From: Eutrigla gurnardus
Taxonomy: Eukaryota > Chordata > Actinopteri > Perciformes > Triglidae
Reading direction: 5' to 3'
NCBI GenBank assembly: GCA_963514095.1
Contig: OY741270.1
Span: forward strand, 21,606,656 to 21,670,655
Length of the DNA stretch: 64,000 nucleotides
The notes under the pieces were generated by a model. The model had not been told where the DNA came from and searched no databases. It saw nothing but the letters and a program-made list of their open reading frames with translations. Of the stretch, positions 29,119 to 41,720 are shown in pieces (the first letter of the stretch is position 1; every line of letters starts with the position of its first letter). The position numbers and the translations under genes were made by a program.

Positions 29119-31326
29119 CATGTGATATGATGGTGGTTGGCCAACAGGGAATGTTGACGAGAAGCAGAAAGCAACTCGGAGGGGAAATATTTGAATATCC
29201 ACATGTTAGCGTACACGGCAGTGAGCTGTTTTTATAATTAAAAAATACTCTTTCAATGATAGCTACGCATATTCCTGTCTACTTTATGTCATACGTTTCC
29301 AGAAAGAAGTAGGAAATATATACGAGGAAGCTGTTTTTTTAAATGAACACGTAGACTTTAAACGTCACTTTGATCCGACAGCATATTTTTCCTCTGCAGC
29401 CGCTGGAAACAGTTTAGCAAATTTAGCACCCGGGAAGAACATTCCTAATATTACGTGTTTATGGTTATGTCCCAGGATAGGTAAGAATGCACATGGTTGT
29501 GATTTTGAGCCCCTCGGTGCGTTCAGGACGGGAGAACGCAGGACATATATATCAGCGGGCCTTTCACTCTGAGCCTAAAGAAGAGAGTGAGATACAAGGA
29601 ATGTCTTACTGTTTACTTGCTCAGCTGGTTTTGATGCTGGAAGTGTCTTCCTCTCTTAAGCACTGCAGGCAGACTTGACAGCATAGCTATCTAAGAATGC
29701 TTTGTCCTCTTTGTTCTATCAAAAACTACTTTCACAGTTAATAAACCTTAATCCTCATTCCTTCCTTAAATCACAAGTCATGCATTACAATCATGTAATT
29801 TCCAATCCGGCTCTCATTGGCGCATCCCACATCCCTTCCTCCACTTTAGCTCCCTCGCTCTCCCTCCCGTATGGACGCGTTTCATCTTTTTTCCCTCTCG
29901 GGGGCCCGTGGCACCCCTGCGTACCTGCACTCTGGATGCCCCCTGGCAAATGAGCGCCGCGTCTCTCTTTTTTTTCCCAACCGTGCATTTTGTACGTTTA
30001 ACCATGTCACTTTGAGCCGGGCAGATTACAGGCGTTTAAGTTCATTGGAGAAGGTAAGGGCAGGTATCAGGGCTTCATGGGGGATTAGGGGCCCAAATTG
30101 GTTCCAGCTCTCCCTTCCTTCTAATGACCAGTTCTTTACCGTACTGATGGTGCCGTGGCCCGTACGTTAGAGGAGGGCGGTGGCCTGTGGGGCTCTCTCT
30201 CGCTCTCTCTCCTTTGCTTTTTTGGAACCGGCAAAGGACTCCATGCTGGACAGCTCCGACGTGATTTGAAACCCCTCTTTAATATCAACCACATGTCGGT
30301 ACCTGCAGCGCCGCGTCCACGCTGCGTTTCCAGCATGCGGAAGGTGGATGAGACAAAGACGGAGGGGCACAGATCCCACTTTAAAGGAGAGGAAGAGAGG
30401 AAGGTGGAGATCTTGCTCAGCCTGACTGGCCAGCTTGTGTTTGACACGGACCACGGCATCTCCATACCAAGTTAAGAAAGGTTGCCCCTGGCTGGCAGTC
30501 ACCTCCAGATGACCTCCGGCTCCACGCTGGAAAAGCCACAGGAGCAAGGCCGGCTGGGGAGGCTTTGTGGAGCTGCACTTATTCGCTGCTGTGGTGGTGA
30601 TAAAACTTCAGACAGCCTAATTGATGGGCTCGCTGACATAACAATACCTTGTGAAAGCACGGAGTGGCCCATGCCTGGTCCTCATTTCTAGACAGCTGGA
30701 AGGGGAGCAGAACCCCCTACAATGCAGCCAGAGTGGGGGTCCCATAGAGGGGAAGGGTGGAGGTGGGGGTGGAGTGGTGGGGAGTAATGAAAGGAACCAT
30801 TTGTATCCTGCAGTGTGCTAACTTTAAGCTTACTTTGAATTCCAATGGGTGATCACACCCCAGGAATAACGTTGTTTTGGAGAAGGAAGACTGTACACTA
30901 TATATAAAGTTACCGTGTGCAACTGGCTGCAGGAACGACGGCGAGAGAGGGATGTGCCACAGTGAGGGTTCTTCTGTGCCCGAGCTGCACTTAATACTTG
31001 AGGAATGTCTCCCCGGTGCCTATAGCAACCGAACGTAATCAAAAGCTTTATTAAAAGAGGGGGGAATAGATCATAAGGAACATTAAAAGTATCCCTCGCT
31101 GGGTTCCCAAGTCAGCGCACAATTGCCCTTTTGTTTGTTGCTGTTTTGTTGTGAGCGCTTCTCTCAAGGACTCGGTGGCTAATGTCGCCATTAAGTCATG
31201 CAAAACTGTTTTGTCTTTGTGGTGGCCTGTGATGAATCTCTCTGTGCGTGAATGCGGGGTTGATTTAACGTTTGTTTTTCTCCTCTGTTTTTTTTCCCCT
31301 TCTCCCCCCCCCCTTCTCTCTGCCAG

Positions 31327-31385
31327 GTTCATTAACGCCAGGAGAAGAATAGTACAGCCCATGATTGACCAGTCAAATCGAGCAG
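31327..31385 (+). CDS. meis2: meis2 exon, end of homeodomain (59 bp)
   Basis: With the two bases carried from the previous exon this completes the Trp codon and encodes FINARRRIVQPMIDQSNRA. This is the C-terminal half of recognition helix 3, with the invariant WF.N.RRR signature (Asn and Arg contacts with DNA), and the first residues after the homeodomain. The acceptor is a CT tract followed by GCCAG and the donor is GTAAAG. The 59-bp length and phase agree with the family's gene structure. Reading frames join cleanly with the exons at 14491 and 33152, which supports one functional gene rather than a pseudogene. Confidence 0.96.
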
Positions 31386-32865
31386 GTAAAGAAAATTCAA
31401 AGCAGCCCAAGCCAACGTGCGGCAGCAGTAGTGCTGCTTCTCTCTCTCCTTCTTCCCCTAGCATGATGACACCCTTTCCAAATCCTTTACTGGCATGCAC
31501 ATTATGCCTGGAGCCCAGATTTTTAAGGGGCACCCTACATCTCCTACCACCCCCCCGCCCTGTCTACTCCCTCCTCCTCTCCTCCCCTCCCTTCATCCCC
31601 TTTCCATTTTCTGTATGAGATACTTTCCGTAGCGGTGCGGGCCGTTTGCTGATTGACTCTAATTGGAGATTTCCCAGTCTAAGTGGAAAGAGAGGTATAT
31701 TAGCACTCTCTCTGTGAATTACTAATTGGACACAAGAGGAGTGCCAGAAATGCTAGCAGCAATTTATGACTTATCCCCTCTTATAGGCTGTTTTGTTTTT
31801 ATTTTTTTCATTTTTTTTTTTTACAGTGCGGTAGATTCCCTTCACTTTTTCTGCTGCGTTTTTATTTTATTCCCTAAAGAATCATTGTTCTGAATTTTGA
31901 TATTAAGTAGACATCCAGCACATTTCAAATGTCAAGACCGCTACAGAGCTACTTAGTCCAATTTTTGCTTTAACAGTTTCACTTAATGTATTTTCAGTCA
32001 TGAAAACTGCCCTTAGGAGGAGGGAGAATGAGTTTTATACGATGCCTTGATCAAATCAGTCTGATGTTGTGATTTAACGCGGGGAGAGATTTTCATTTCC
32101 TTCGAAACAGATTATGGAAAGCTTCATATTGTTAATTGATAACACATTTATTTTCCGTAGCTATTGTGGTCAGATTACAACAACAACAACAAAATCACCA
32201 ACCGGGTGGTAAACACGCCACTCTGTGATCTCATGGAATGATTCAGTCACCCTAAGCTTCATTGACTTTGGCATTACCAAAAAGAAGCCAAGTAATTTGT
32301 CTCAGCGAGGGAAAAGCTGTTTTTGTTGATTAGCAAGCTCCCCGTCTTAAAAAAAAAAAAGTCCCCACACACCGGGGTGGAGATTGTTCAAAAACCAACA
32401 TGAGCCGCGATTAAAGATGAGATGCACTATCAAACGTGGGTGACTCGTTCCATAGTTATATAATCATAGCCGCTCTTGTGTGGAATATTTGTTTCGCTGC
32501 TAACCGACGTTTGCCAATCAACAATACGCTACAAAAACAGCGTGACTAACGGCTCCCCCTAATCTTTCCGAATTACAGATTATCCAAGATAATACTGTTA
32601 TAGCACCGGAATACACTGTTTTTCTACCGGCTCCAAAGAGCGTTAGTTCATTAGGGCTAATAGCAGGCAAATACAAACGCCTAAATGCACATAATCAAGG
32701 TGAATGGTTGAGAATATTCAATAATGTTCACTTGTAATTATATGTTATGTTTAGGAGTAGATGACTACTGGTGAACTGCCCTATGGCAGACATTCTTCCC
32801 CTCATCCTGTCAAACTGCATGCTTTCTTCTTAGAGAACAATCTCCTGTGAGTTTTGAATGACACT

Positions 32866-32899
<34 letters not shown>

Positions 32900-33151
32900 T
32901 GCATGTGTGTGTGCGTGCTTGCATGCATGGGGACCTACTGTATGCGTGTTTGCATGCCACGCGTCAATCAGTGCGGTCCACAAACATGAGCACAATGTCT
33001 TTCAGTATGTTTGGGCTGGAGCTGGGACAATTGCTGATTGTCTGGTGTGTTTTCTCTTCTTCTCCCTCCTCCTCCTCCTCCCTCCCCCCCCCTCCTCCCT
33101 TTTTCATGTCCACGTTTTGACTACAATCAGGTTTTCTTCTTGATCCTTCAG
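31386..33151 (+). other. meis2: meis2 intron (1.8 kb) with a repeat-free AT-rich block
   Basis: The donor GTAAAG is at the left and the acceptor CCTTCAG ends at 33151. The segment 31640-32790 is more than 1 kb with almost no simple repeats and many homeodomain-type TAAT and ATTA cores, unlike the CT-rich flanks, so it is a conserved-element candidate. A GT array lies at 32867-32897. No open frame with coding character was seen. Confidence 0.8.
31640..32790. promoter_or_regulatory. candidate conserved noncoding block beside homeodomain exon
   Basis: A long AT-balanced block starts about 250 bp after the exon ending at 31385. It includes TGATTGACTCTAATTGGAG and many TAAT-type sites and lacks the microsatellites common elsewhere. 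It could be enhancer or splicing-related sequence; only composition supports it. Confidence 0.3.
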
Positions 33152-33241
33152 TGAGCCAAGGAGCAGCATACAGTCCCGAGGGCCAGCCAATGGGCAGCTT
33201 CGTGCTGGATGGTCAGCAACACATGGGGATCCGACCAGCCG
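33152..33241 (+). CDS. meis2: meis2 exon after homeodomain (90 bp)
   Basis: The exon encodes (V)SQGAAYSPEGQPMGSFVLDG followed by QQHMGIRPAG. The wording GAAYSPEGQPMGSFVLDG is the Meis2 form; Meis1, as I recall it, has GTPYNPDGQPMGGFVMDG at this place. This is the main reason for calling the gene meis2. The exon enters in phase 1 (the G of GTG comes from the previous exon) and leaves with one G before the donor GTGAGT, so it can join either C-terminal exon in frame. The region forms part of the C-terminal transactivation segment. Whether this is the a or b teleost copy cannot be decided here. Confidence 0.95.
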
Positions 33242-33277
33242 GTGAGTGCGTCCACCTCCGTTCGCCCGCCACGCCTT

Positions 33278-33323
33278 TCCTCGCCAGACACCGGTTTCCT
33301 CGCCAGACACCGGTTTCCTCGCC
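33278..33323. repeat. 19-bp direct tandem repeat in meis2 intron
   Basis: The unit TCCTCGCCAGACACCGGTT occurs at 33278-33296 and again at 33297-33315, followed by a partial third copy to 33323. It starts 36 bp downstream of a splice donor, inside the short (451-bp) intron before the cassette exon. Confidence 0.9.
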
Positions 33324-33577
33324 GCGTTGTCGCACAGCCGATCAACACTGATCCTCTTGTCTGTAGCATGAGATTAAGGAGCAGGACCCCGAGTCAGTTA
33401 ACCTAATACTAACAAGTGCAACACAACCACGATAACACTTCTCTTTGAATGTCCGCCTCGCTAAACTATCTGTTGCCTGTTGTTGTTTCTCTCTAATCAA
33501 ACACATCTGGGGAAAATCCCGATTGATCATAACAAAGGGGTTTGTGGGATGATCTTTGGCTTCCTCCTCCGTAATAA

Positions 33578-33791
<214 letters not shown>

Positions 33792-34659
33792 GTAAGTACT
33801 GGGCTCTTTTCCTTGTTTTTATTTTCACACTATGGGGCTGGGTGTCTTTTTTTTTCCCACCCACAATTCCCTTTAATTTCACCAGCAATACCCCTTCCTA
33901 CCCCGGCCATAATTTTGCAGCAAGCCTCCCCCCTCTACTCCCTAGCATCAACAACTAGGAGCCAGGATGCATGGGTGTTTTAGCAAGATGCTTTAAGGGG
34001 TAGCCAAGGATGAAATAAAGACCTGGGGTGGGGGGGAGGGGGGGGTCCTGGGACAGAGAGGACCCGTCGACTTGTGGCGCCAGACAACAGGAACAACAAC
34101 AAGGAGAAGGAGGGGAAGAAACAACCTGGCATGGCGTGCGCAAAATTTATTTATCACAACAGCGCCATCGCTCTCCCCATCCCGGACAGCCAATGCAAAT
34201 GTTGGACATTTAGGGAAAAAATAACATCTCCTGGGGAAGGGGCTGACGGGGAGAAATTAAGCAGGCTCCAGTGAAGCGATAAAGAAGGAGAAGTGAAACT
34301 GTCCTCCGAGTGACATAAATCTGTCTGGGGAAGGATTGATGCCCAAATTATCTTATATGCAAAGACGGGAACACCGCAGTACATTACGGTCCCTGAGCGA
34401 GATATACGGGCCGCGGGTGACATGGCCGATCCTTCACTGGGGGTTTGGTTTGAGCTGTGTAAAGGGAGGAATGAGTGTGTGTGTTTTGATTATTTTTTAC
34501 TGGAGGGAGACGATTTAAGGGGGGGAGGCAGGGGGGGACTAGCCTGACCTGAGACTCGCAGACAAGAGCAGGGAGACATTGAGATAAATTTATAAGGTTG
34601 TAGACACAAGCATGGCTGAATCTAAAAGGAGGGGATCTCTTTCACACATACAGATACAG

Positions 34660-34738
<79 letters not shown>

Positions 34739-36975
34739 CTATACAGCTAAATGGCGGCAGTCTGATTAAGCTGGTCATTCCACCTCCTGCTAGTGCCACA
34801 CTGCTGACATTTGAAAAATCAAGACATATCACATCCCAAAGGCAGCAGGGCAGAAGAGATTTTATTTTAACACCTAAACTCCCTTGCCCAATGAGGCACA
34901 ATATAATAACACTTACCTTGATTAAAAGAACCCTTTATATGTAAATGGAGACTGGATTTTCCAAAGGGTCACAGCGGCAATTCTGCCGACAGAGATCATT
35001 TCACCCCTCTAGTCCTCTCTCTCTCCCTCTCTCTCCCTCTTTCCCTCTGTCTCTCGATCACTTTCTCTCATCCCCTCCTGTCTTTGCTAATGGCAGCAGG
35101 ACGGGGGGGGGGGGGGGGGGGGAAGGAAAAAATCAGGAAGCAATGTTCCCTAAAACAGCCACACAGAGACAACATTTGCTCAGGTTGGCTAATTCTTAAT
35201 ATAGGGCTATATAATTTTGAGACTATTTAATTACGTAACATACTTTATGCTTCATGACCAATTACATTAATAGCTTAATATAGAGGAATATTATCCTCTC
35301 CTGATTTGATTACACAGCCACACAATATGGTATATTTGGTACTTAATTATGGCCGGCCATTGAGCAGGACCGCTGTGCCATAACAGAAGTGCACAGCCAG
35401 CCAGGGAGCCAGGCATGCAGAGATGGAGATGGAGAGGGGGAGAGAGAGAGGCCCAGTCTGTCCTCAGTTATTGTCTTCAGATGGTTTTACCACTCTTGTT
35501 AATAAAGGAGGGGGGGGGGGGGGGGTTTCAGATCTACTTAACAGAATGACTGCAGCTTACAAGACTGGAGATTACCAGCTTACAGTGTCAAAAACATCTG
35601 CTGGGCCTTTTAACAGGAGCTGCTCTAGGTTATATGGAGGTGAGGGCACCCATCATACCCCAACACCCCGCTTGATTTATTTATTTTATGACCCCGGTAG
35701 TGAGGTTTTAAGAGACCTGCTCCGACAAACATGTGCATTTCAAATGAACTGACATGGACAAGGGAGTATTATAAAACGGCACAGCTTTCAACCAATGAGA
35801 CTGGTCATTAATCTTGGCCTTTGCTGTCCCCTTTCTTTTTTTTTTCTTCTTCCTTCCCTCCTTTCTGTCCTCCGCCTCTTCCCCTCACCGGGGCCCTCCA
35901 GTGTAATTTCTTAATTGCAGTGTACTAAGGTGGAGGAATGCAGAGAGTGAGCATGCCTAGTGACCTTGCAGCGACCTCTCCCCTCCTATTACAGCTTCTA
36001 ATCCCCCAGGGGTTCACATTCCAAAGCAGGTCGGCCCAGACCCAATCCCAGACCCAGGCCCCCTGGCTCCAGCGGGACCCCCTGCTCTCACTCGCCTCTC
36101 CCCAAGGTCCAGGCCTTTAGACCAGCCATGTTCCCATACTCCAGTCCCAGGCTCCAGGAGCAAACACCCCCCACACACATCTTTCTTTATTCTTTCTGAT
36201 TTCAACAAACGGCCGTGTGAAAAGCCAAACAGTGGCACTGCTGAGCCGGCTCTGTGTCCCGGGTCCTGTCACAGTATGAGAGATGCCAGCATGCTGTGGT
36301 CTCCACACATATGAAGTGGAGTCCGTCTTAAGGGACGTCAATATACCCCACCTGCTTTTTCTTTCTCTTCTCTTTTAACTTCCTGCCCTTTATCTCTGCG
36401 CCTCCTTTTCTACTAGAATCCACGCATTTGAGAGCAGTGCTATGTTTTTTAAAATGCTTACATTAAAGGGTGGAGTTGAGCCTTTACAGCTAACGGGAGA
36501 CCTAAATTATTTAATAACTTCTTTAAGGCGTTGTAAATCAAATATGTTCAGAGCGGCTCGTCCCCCCGGAGAGGATGCCTGTTCGGTTTGTCACTTAAGT
36601 CAGCTGGGGAATTGGCTGTTCCACTTGTAAAAGTATTAGCACTTCTCCACGTCAATACGGCTGCTTGGTTTTCCTCACATCCTCGAGGACTGCAGTGTCT
36701 GTGGATGACTGAGGATCATTTTCCAACCTGAGACCCGACCACAACGCTATTGGGCATTGTAAACCACTCACCATAGCCGAGAATAGCTCGGTGCAATAAT
36801 GCCTCTCTTTACTTGCCGGGGCTAAAAGCACTGTAGTCACCGACGCGGTGTCATAAAACCCGCGGAGCCCTTTTGTTGTAGAAGTTGTGTTTGAATTGAA
36901 TTTAGGCCCGTTAATGGAGAAGAGAGAGAAAATGAGATGTCTAACTGTCTGTCTGTCTGTCTGTCCGTCCCTCAG
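33792..36975 (+). other. meis2: meis2 intron between cassette and terminal exon (3.2 kb)
   Basis: The donor GTAAGT is at the left and the acceptor CCCTCAG ends at 36975. It holds poly-G runs (35103-35122, about 35508-35525), a CT and CA array (34661-34734), and an AT-rich repeat-free island near 35180-35400. No gene was recognised. Confidence 0.85.
34661..34734. repeat. (CT)5(CA)32 compound microsatellite
   Basis: A CT run passes directly into 64 bp of CA repeat within the last meis2 intron. Confidence 0.95.
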
Positions 36976-37301
36976 GTCTGCCAGGCATACCAGGGGAGTA
37001 CGTACCTCAGAGCGGTCCTATGGGCATGAGCATGGCTCCACCTACTTACACCAACCCTCATCAGATGACCTCTCACCCCTCCCAGCTCCGACACGGACCC
37101 CCTCTCCACGCGTACCTGCCCGACCACCCCCACGCCCATCACCCTCATCATCATCATCACCACCACCCCCACCACGCCATGCTGATGCATGGAGGACCCT
37201 CGTCGCACCCAGGAATGGCCATGTCTGCACAGAGACCCCCTTTGCTCACTCCCATTGACCCCAGTACTGGAGGACAAGGCCTGGACGTCCATGCCCAATA
37301 G
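36976..37301 (+). CDS. meis2: meis2 terminal coding exon, long C-terminus
   Basis: The first base pair completes a Gly codon, then the frame reads LPGIPGEYVPQSGPMGMSMA, continues through QMTSHPSQLRHGPPLHAYLP and ends GGQGLDVHAQ with TAG at 37299-37301. The landmarks PMGM, QLRHGPP, MHGGP, HPGM.MSAQ and the final HAQ match the long Meis2 C-terminus. Between AYLP and MLMHGGP there is a His/Pro-rich stretch (about 37123-37179, including a run of seven His) longer than I remember in mammalian Meis2. The end SAQRPPLLTPIDPSTGGQGL also differs somewhat from mammals, so this may be a diverged teleost paralogue. The exon is joined to 33241 when the cassette is skipped. Confidence 0.95.
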
Positions 37302-37486
37302 TATAAGGGAACTTTGCTACCATGACAACAGCAGCTACTACAAGAAAACAGTTCAAAAAAAGAAAAAAGAAAGCAGCAGCCCACAATAAATCCTATTTTG
37401 AGACTATTTTTAAGAATAAAAGCGAACCCTTTTGACCAGAATTTGACACTAAAGAAACAGAATTCCAGATGAGCTGTGATGATTCT

Positions 37487-37524
<38 letters not shown>

Positions 37525-38845
37525 CTTGTCAATTTTGTTACTTTCATCCAAATGGAGGACCAAGCTGACAAGAACACTTTGTAAAGTCTTGGGCTTTTGG
37601 TAAAGATCAACAGAGGATGTTTTGACGTACACGTGTGCAAAGAACGGACAGATGCACACACACACTCAAAAACACACACTTTTTTTCGCACACTCACTCA
37701 CACTCCATCATAAACATGTTCAGTACACTTTCATGTGACGCGCTCAAACGCTTTCTAAAATAAAATCACTCTGGAAGATTTAAAAAAGAAACAACAGAAG
37801 GACTCCAAGAGTTATAACTACTGTAGTATAAAAAGTATAGATAAATAAGTTAAAACTTGTGCATTTTTCGTTGATCACATGGTTTATGTTTCCTGAGCTA
37901 GTTTTAGAATTAAAGGTTAACCTTTTCTCTCTCACACTGTGTGTGCTCCTTCCTGGAGGAGAAACTGTCTCGCAGCACAGCACTATAAAAGAAAAAGAAA
38001 AAACACAAGAAGATGGAACATCTCAAACCATAGAGGGCAATCAGGTCCTGTCCCCCATAAGAACAGGGCATGATGGGAAAAGGCTGCTAAATGACACCGG
38101 ATCTCTCCAGAAGATTCAGTTTGAACATTTGTCATGCCCCTCTCTTTTTTTTTTTTTTTTTTTGGTTCATGAATGAATGTTGCCCTGTAGGTTTTAAAGG
38201 AGAAAAAAAAAGTTCTTTGTTTGAATTGCCCAAGCACTGGATTGTGTTGGTTTTATACATTTTTATTTTAATATTATTTTTTTTTTGTACCCTGGACTCT
38301 AATTGGTAAGAGCCTATTGAAGGAAGCTTAATAGTGGAAAAGCAACATCCTACGGCGCCTCTTCCTCTGCAGATCAACCTTCTTGCCATAAGGACAATAC
38401 TGACACAACGTTGATTCTGCGGCACTGGAGAAGCATTTGATGGTTGATGCACCAAAAAACCTAAAACGAAAAAAAAGGAAAAAAAAAAAAAAACTTAAAT
38501 TATGAACTCAATGCTTTTTTGGGGGTGGGGTGGGGAAAAAAAGCTGAGAGAATATTGTAACAAACTTCGTACAGAGTTCAGTCTATTAATTGTTTCATGT
38601 TAGATATTCTATGTGTTTACCTCAATTGAAAAAGAATGTTTTTGCTAGTTTCAGATCTGCTGTGGCATTGATATTGTATGTCCATGAATTCCTTCCTTTT
38701 TCAGCACGTGTTCCTCACTAGATGATAAGATGCCGTCTCCCTTAAGCTTTGTCAAAAATACATTAAATACTTGTATGAGGACTGTGACGTAATGTTTAAA
38801 AGGTGTTCAGTCACAAATGCTGTAATAAATATTTCATTTTTGATT
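37302..38845 (+). other. meis2: meis2 3' UTR
   Basis: AT-rich sequence follows the stop and leads to a consensus poly(A) signal at 38824-38829. It contains a 33-nt poly-T run (37489-37521) and further A- or T-rich tracts. Earlier AATAAA motifs (near 37386, 37416 and 37759) could give shorter transcripts. The 3' boundary is estimated at 10-20 nt past the last signal. Confidence 0.75.
38824..38829 (+). terminator. meis2: poly(A) signal AATAAA of meis2
   Basis: AATAAA lies in the context CTGTAATAAATATTTC, followed by a T-rich downstream segment. It is the last good signal before repeat-poor intergenic DNA and fits the usual long 3' UTR of Meis2. Confidence 0.7.
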
Positions 38846-39027
38846 TTTGTTAGATTTTTGCGTGATTAACTGTGTTATGAACAGATGGTTATCCACATTT
38901 CCATTCTAATAGTAATAAGATAAACTGGTTTATTGTTATCAATATTAGTCAGAAAATGTGTTCTGGGTGTGTTTAGTTATCAAATGTCCTCATATAACGA
39001 CAGTAACAAATTACAGGTGAAATATAA

Positions 39028-39041
39028 GTTGCCATGGCAAT
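39028..39041. promoter_or_regulatory. RFX X-box-like palindrome
   Basis: GTTGCCATGGCAAT matches the RFX X-box GTTGCCATGGCAAC at 13 of 14 positions. It is 200 bp past the meis2 poly(A) signal. Confidence 0.45.
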
Positions 39042-40386
39042 TTATTTATTTATTCTTAATGATAAATAACATTACGATGCAAATGAAGGATGCAAATTAC
39101 AAAGCAAATTCACCAACTTCACGTCTACGTTTTGGACCAAAAGATAAACTGTCAGCAGCGACGTGCAAATCCAAAAAACATGAGGGACTAAAAAGGCAGA
39201 ATAAACTTAAATAAATCACCTTTTCTGAAGAGCATTCATTCCCATTTTGTTAATTGCAAATGAATTAAATGTAAATAATATTTGAGATGTTATTACTTAT
39301 GTCAAGAGAGGTTTGAGTTTGAAAAGAAGTTCATTTAGTTCAGATGGATTCACCCTTCACTCTCTCCCTGGCGTTCAGACAATAGAGCAGGAATTGTCCC
39401 CGGTGTAATTGCTCCTGCAGTGAGAACCGTGGCTGGCTTCTTTTTCCTTTTTTTTTGCCGTTTTGCAGCGCCGCCTGTCGGCTGAATGTGGCATCGCCGC
39501 GCCCAGGAGTACACAGATAGGCTTTGATGGGCTATCTCCTCTCTCTTCTCTATCTCCTCGCCGGTGTTTGCCCGCGGCCATCCGAGTCAGAGCCTCAAAC
39601 CACGAATGACAACATCACTTCGGCTGAAATAGTTTTCTGCCCTTCACAGATGTTTAAACTTCTGCTTTGCCGGATTCAAGGCCTTATTTTTTCTTCTGTT
39701 TTTTTTTTTCTTTAATGTTTTATTACGAGCAGCACATATCTCCTAATAGTCCTCTGTGTAAAACAACAAATATCATACGTGGCACACTAGAATAATAATA
39801 CTACTAATTATAATAATGACATTAATGTTGGTGTATATTTTATTATTTGAATTTGATGCTTGGCTTTTATTCTCATGTGGCCTTCTGACTTTTTTTTTTT
39901 TTTTTTCTCTCAGCAACTGGTTTGAAAAATCTGACGCTGGCCTGAATGACATGATCTTTTATTTAGCTATTTATTCATTTGCAATTAACCTAAACTATGG
40001 TAAATTACTATTAATGTGTGTTTATCCTGCAGCTGAAGGCCGTTGGGTGCATTTATTAAACTGTTGATTTAGTAATTTCCTGTTAAAAAAAAAGAAACAA
40101 AAAGAAATTGACGAAAATTACAACGACGTATTTATGTGATTTAAAACAATTTTACACGCTAAATATTTCCAGTACAATGCCCTGACATTTTATTTTTAAT
40201 CTTGAAAACTAATATCGGTTCATTTTATGTTTATTCAACAAACAAAAAAATCTCTCTTCAGACGGTCAGAGTAATATTTCCTTCGAGTTATTTTTAACAT
40301 TTGGTTTGAATGTGACGCACGTTGTTTTATTGAAATTCCAGATACAATTCCTGCACGTTCATGTTTGTTGAACAGTTTCTCTGACA

Positions 40387-40465
<79 letters not shown>
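40387..40465. repeat. (AC)n microsatellite, 79 bp
   Basis: Perfect AC run about 1.5 kb past the meis2 poly(A) signal. Confidence 0.95.
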
Positions 40466-40467
<2 letters not shown>

Positions 40468-41375
40468 AGAAGGATGTTAAGGCCTTAACCAGGTTGGAGA
40501 GGAAAATGTATTTATTGCTTTTACACCAGAGTCTAGTTAATGATGCATCTTCCTCCCTCAACCATTCAAAACCTAAAAGTCCTTTTTGTGCTTGTTTTTC
40601 TGGCGCTCTATTATTCCGGGGGATAAAACGGAAGGAAGAAGCCCTCCGTTTTGTGCGGAGATTATCAGATGAAAAAGAGAAAACGTGAGGATTACTGTGG
40701 ATGGAGAGGATTTTAATATTAATAGTTTTTTTTTTCTTTTCTTTTCCCCCTCCTCCCCGCTCTCCTCTCCCCCTCCTCCTCCTCCTCCCCCCCCTCCTCC
40801 CCCCTCTCCCCCGATGAGACAGAAGGTAGATTGCCTCTGCTGCTTTCCTTTTGCCGATTCGGTGTGACAGGGATGATGGATGATCCAGCCGAGCTAAACA
40901 ACTCCTCCCCTTCATCTCCTCCCTGTCAAAGCCAGTCCGGGCTGCTGCTGCACGAATAAAATAAGGAATATATTCCCTCTGCACTGCTGCACAATGCGGC
41001 CCCGTTCCTCGGGAAAGACGCCCGTGCAACAATATTAAAAGTCCGCGCACGCAGAAAACACTATATGTGCGCGCGTGTGCGCTCCAGACGCAACATGTTA
41101 ATAACGCTTGTTATTGGCTCCTCTCCGTAGAGCTTCTGTAAAGTGTGTGATCTGGGAGAGTGCGACGCAAATATGTATTTTTAGATGCAGAAGTGAGTCT
41201 GCTGGCTTTCTTTGGGGAGGAAAAAAAAGGGAAAAGTTTTGCTTCTGCTCTGTTTTTCTTTCAAATTGCTGATCTGGATTGTGGTTATAAAAATGGACGC
41301 GCACGAGGGGCTGAGTGTCCTTCGCTTTGCAGCTGGCTCTTCCCGAAACGACTTGCTCTGGGGGACAGTTTTTAG

Positions 41376-41378
<3 letters not shown>

Positions 41379-41452
<74 letters not shown>
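41379..41452. repeat. (GT)37 microsatellite
   Basis: Perfect 74-bp GT run, opposite in orientation to the AC run at 40387-40465. Confidence 0.95.
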
Positions 41453-41455
<3 letters not shown>

Positions 41456-41569
41456 CCCTCCTTTTTTTTAAACATTTCAGCAGTTTTCTCTCCTCTCGCC
41501 ATAAGGTGTTTCTATGACTACGTTACGTAGGCCTGTGTGAGCGGGTCAGAGGCGGGGGTCCCTGGGAGA

Positions 41570-41720
41570 AAAGGGCCGCATTTGGCTGATCATTTATCAA
41601 TGTCAACCGCATAATGATTCTCCCTGCAGTCCCCCTATTGATGAGGATAATTACATTAGCTCAGAGTGACTGATCAATAAAGCCCGGGGAAAATGGTTTA
41701 TTATAGCACCACCGAAAGGG
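41570..41720. promoter_or_regulatory. candidate conserved noncoding element downstream of meis2
   Basis: A repeat-free block with dense homeodomain-type cores (TGATCATTTATCAAT, ATAATGATT, GATAATTACATTA, TGATCAATAAA) sits between a long GT array and a polypyrimidine tract. The motif density and balanced composition resemble developmental enhancers. No alignment was possible, so conservation is not shown. Confidence 0.35.

Noticed and set aside
40466..41050. 194-codon open frame on the - strand
   Set aside because: It is driven by a GA-rich tract (Gly/Arg/Glu/Lys runs); no domain is visible.
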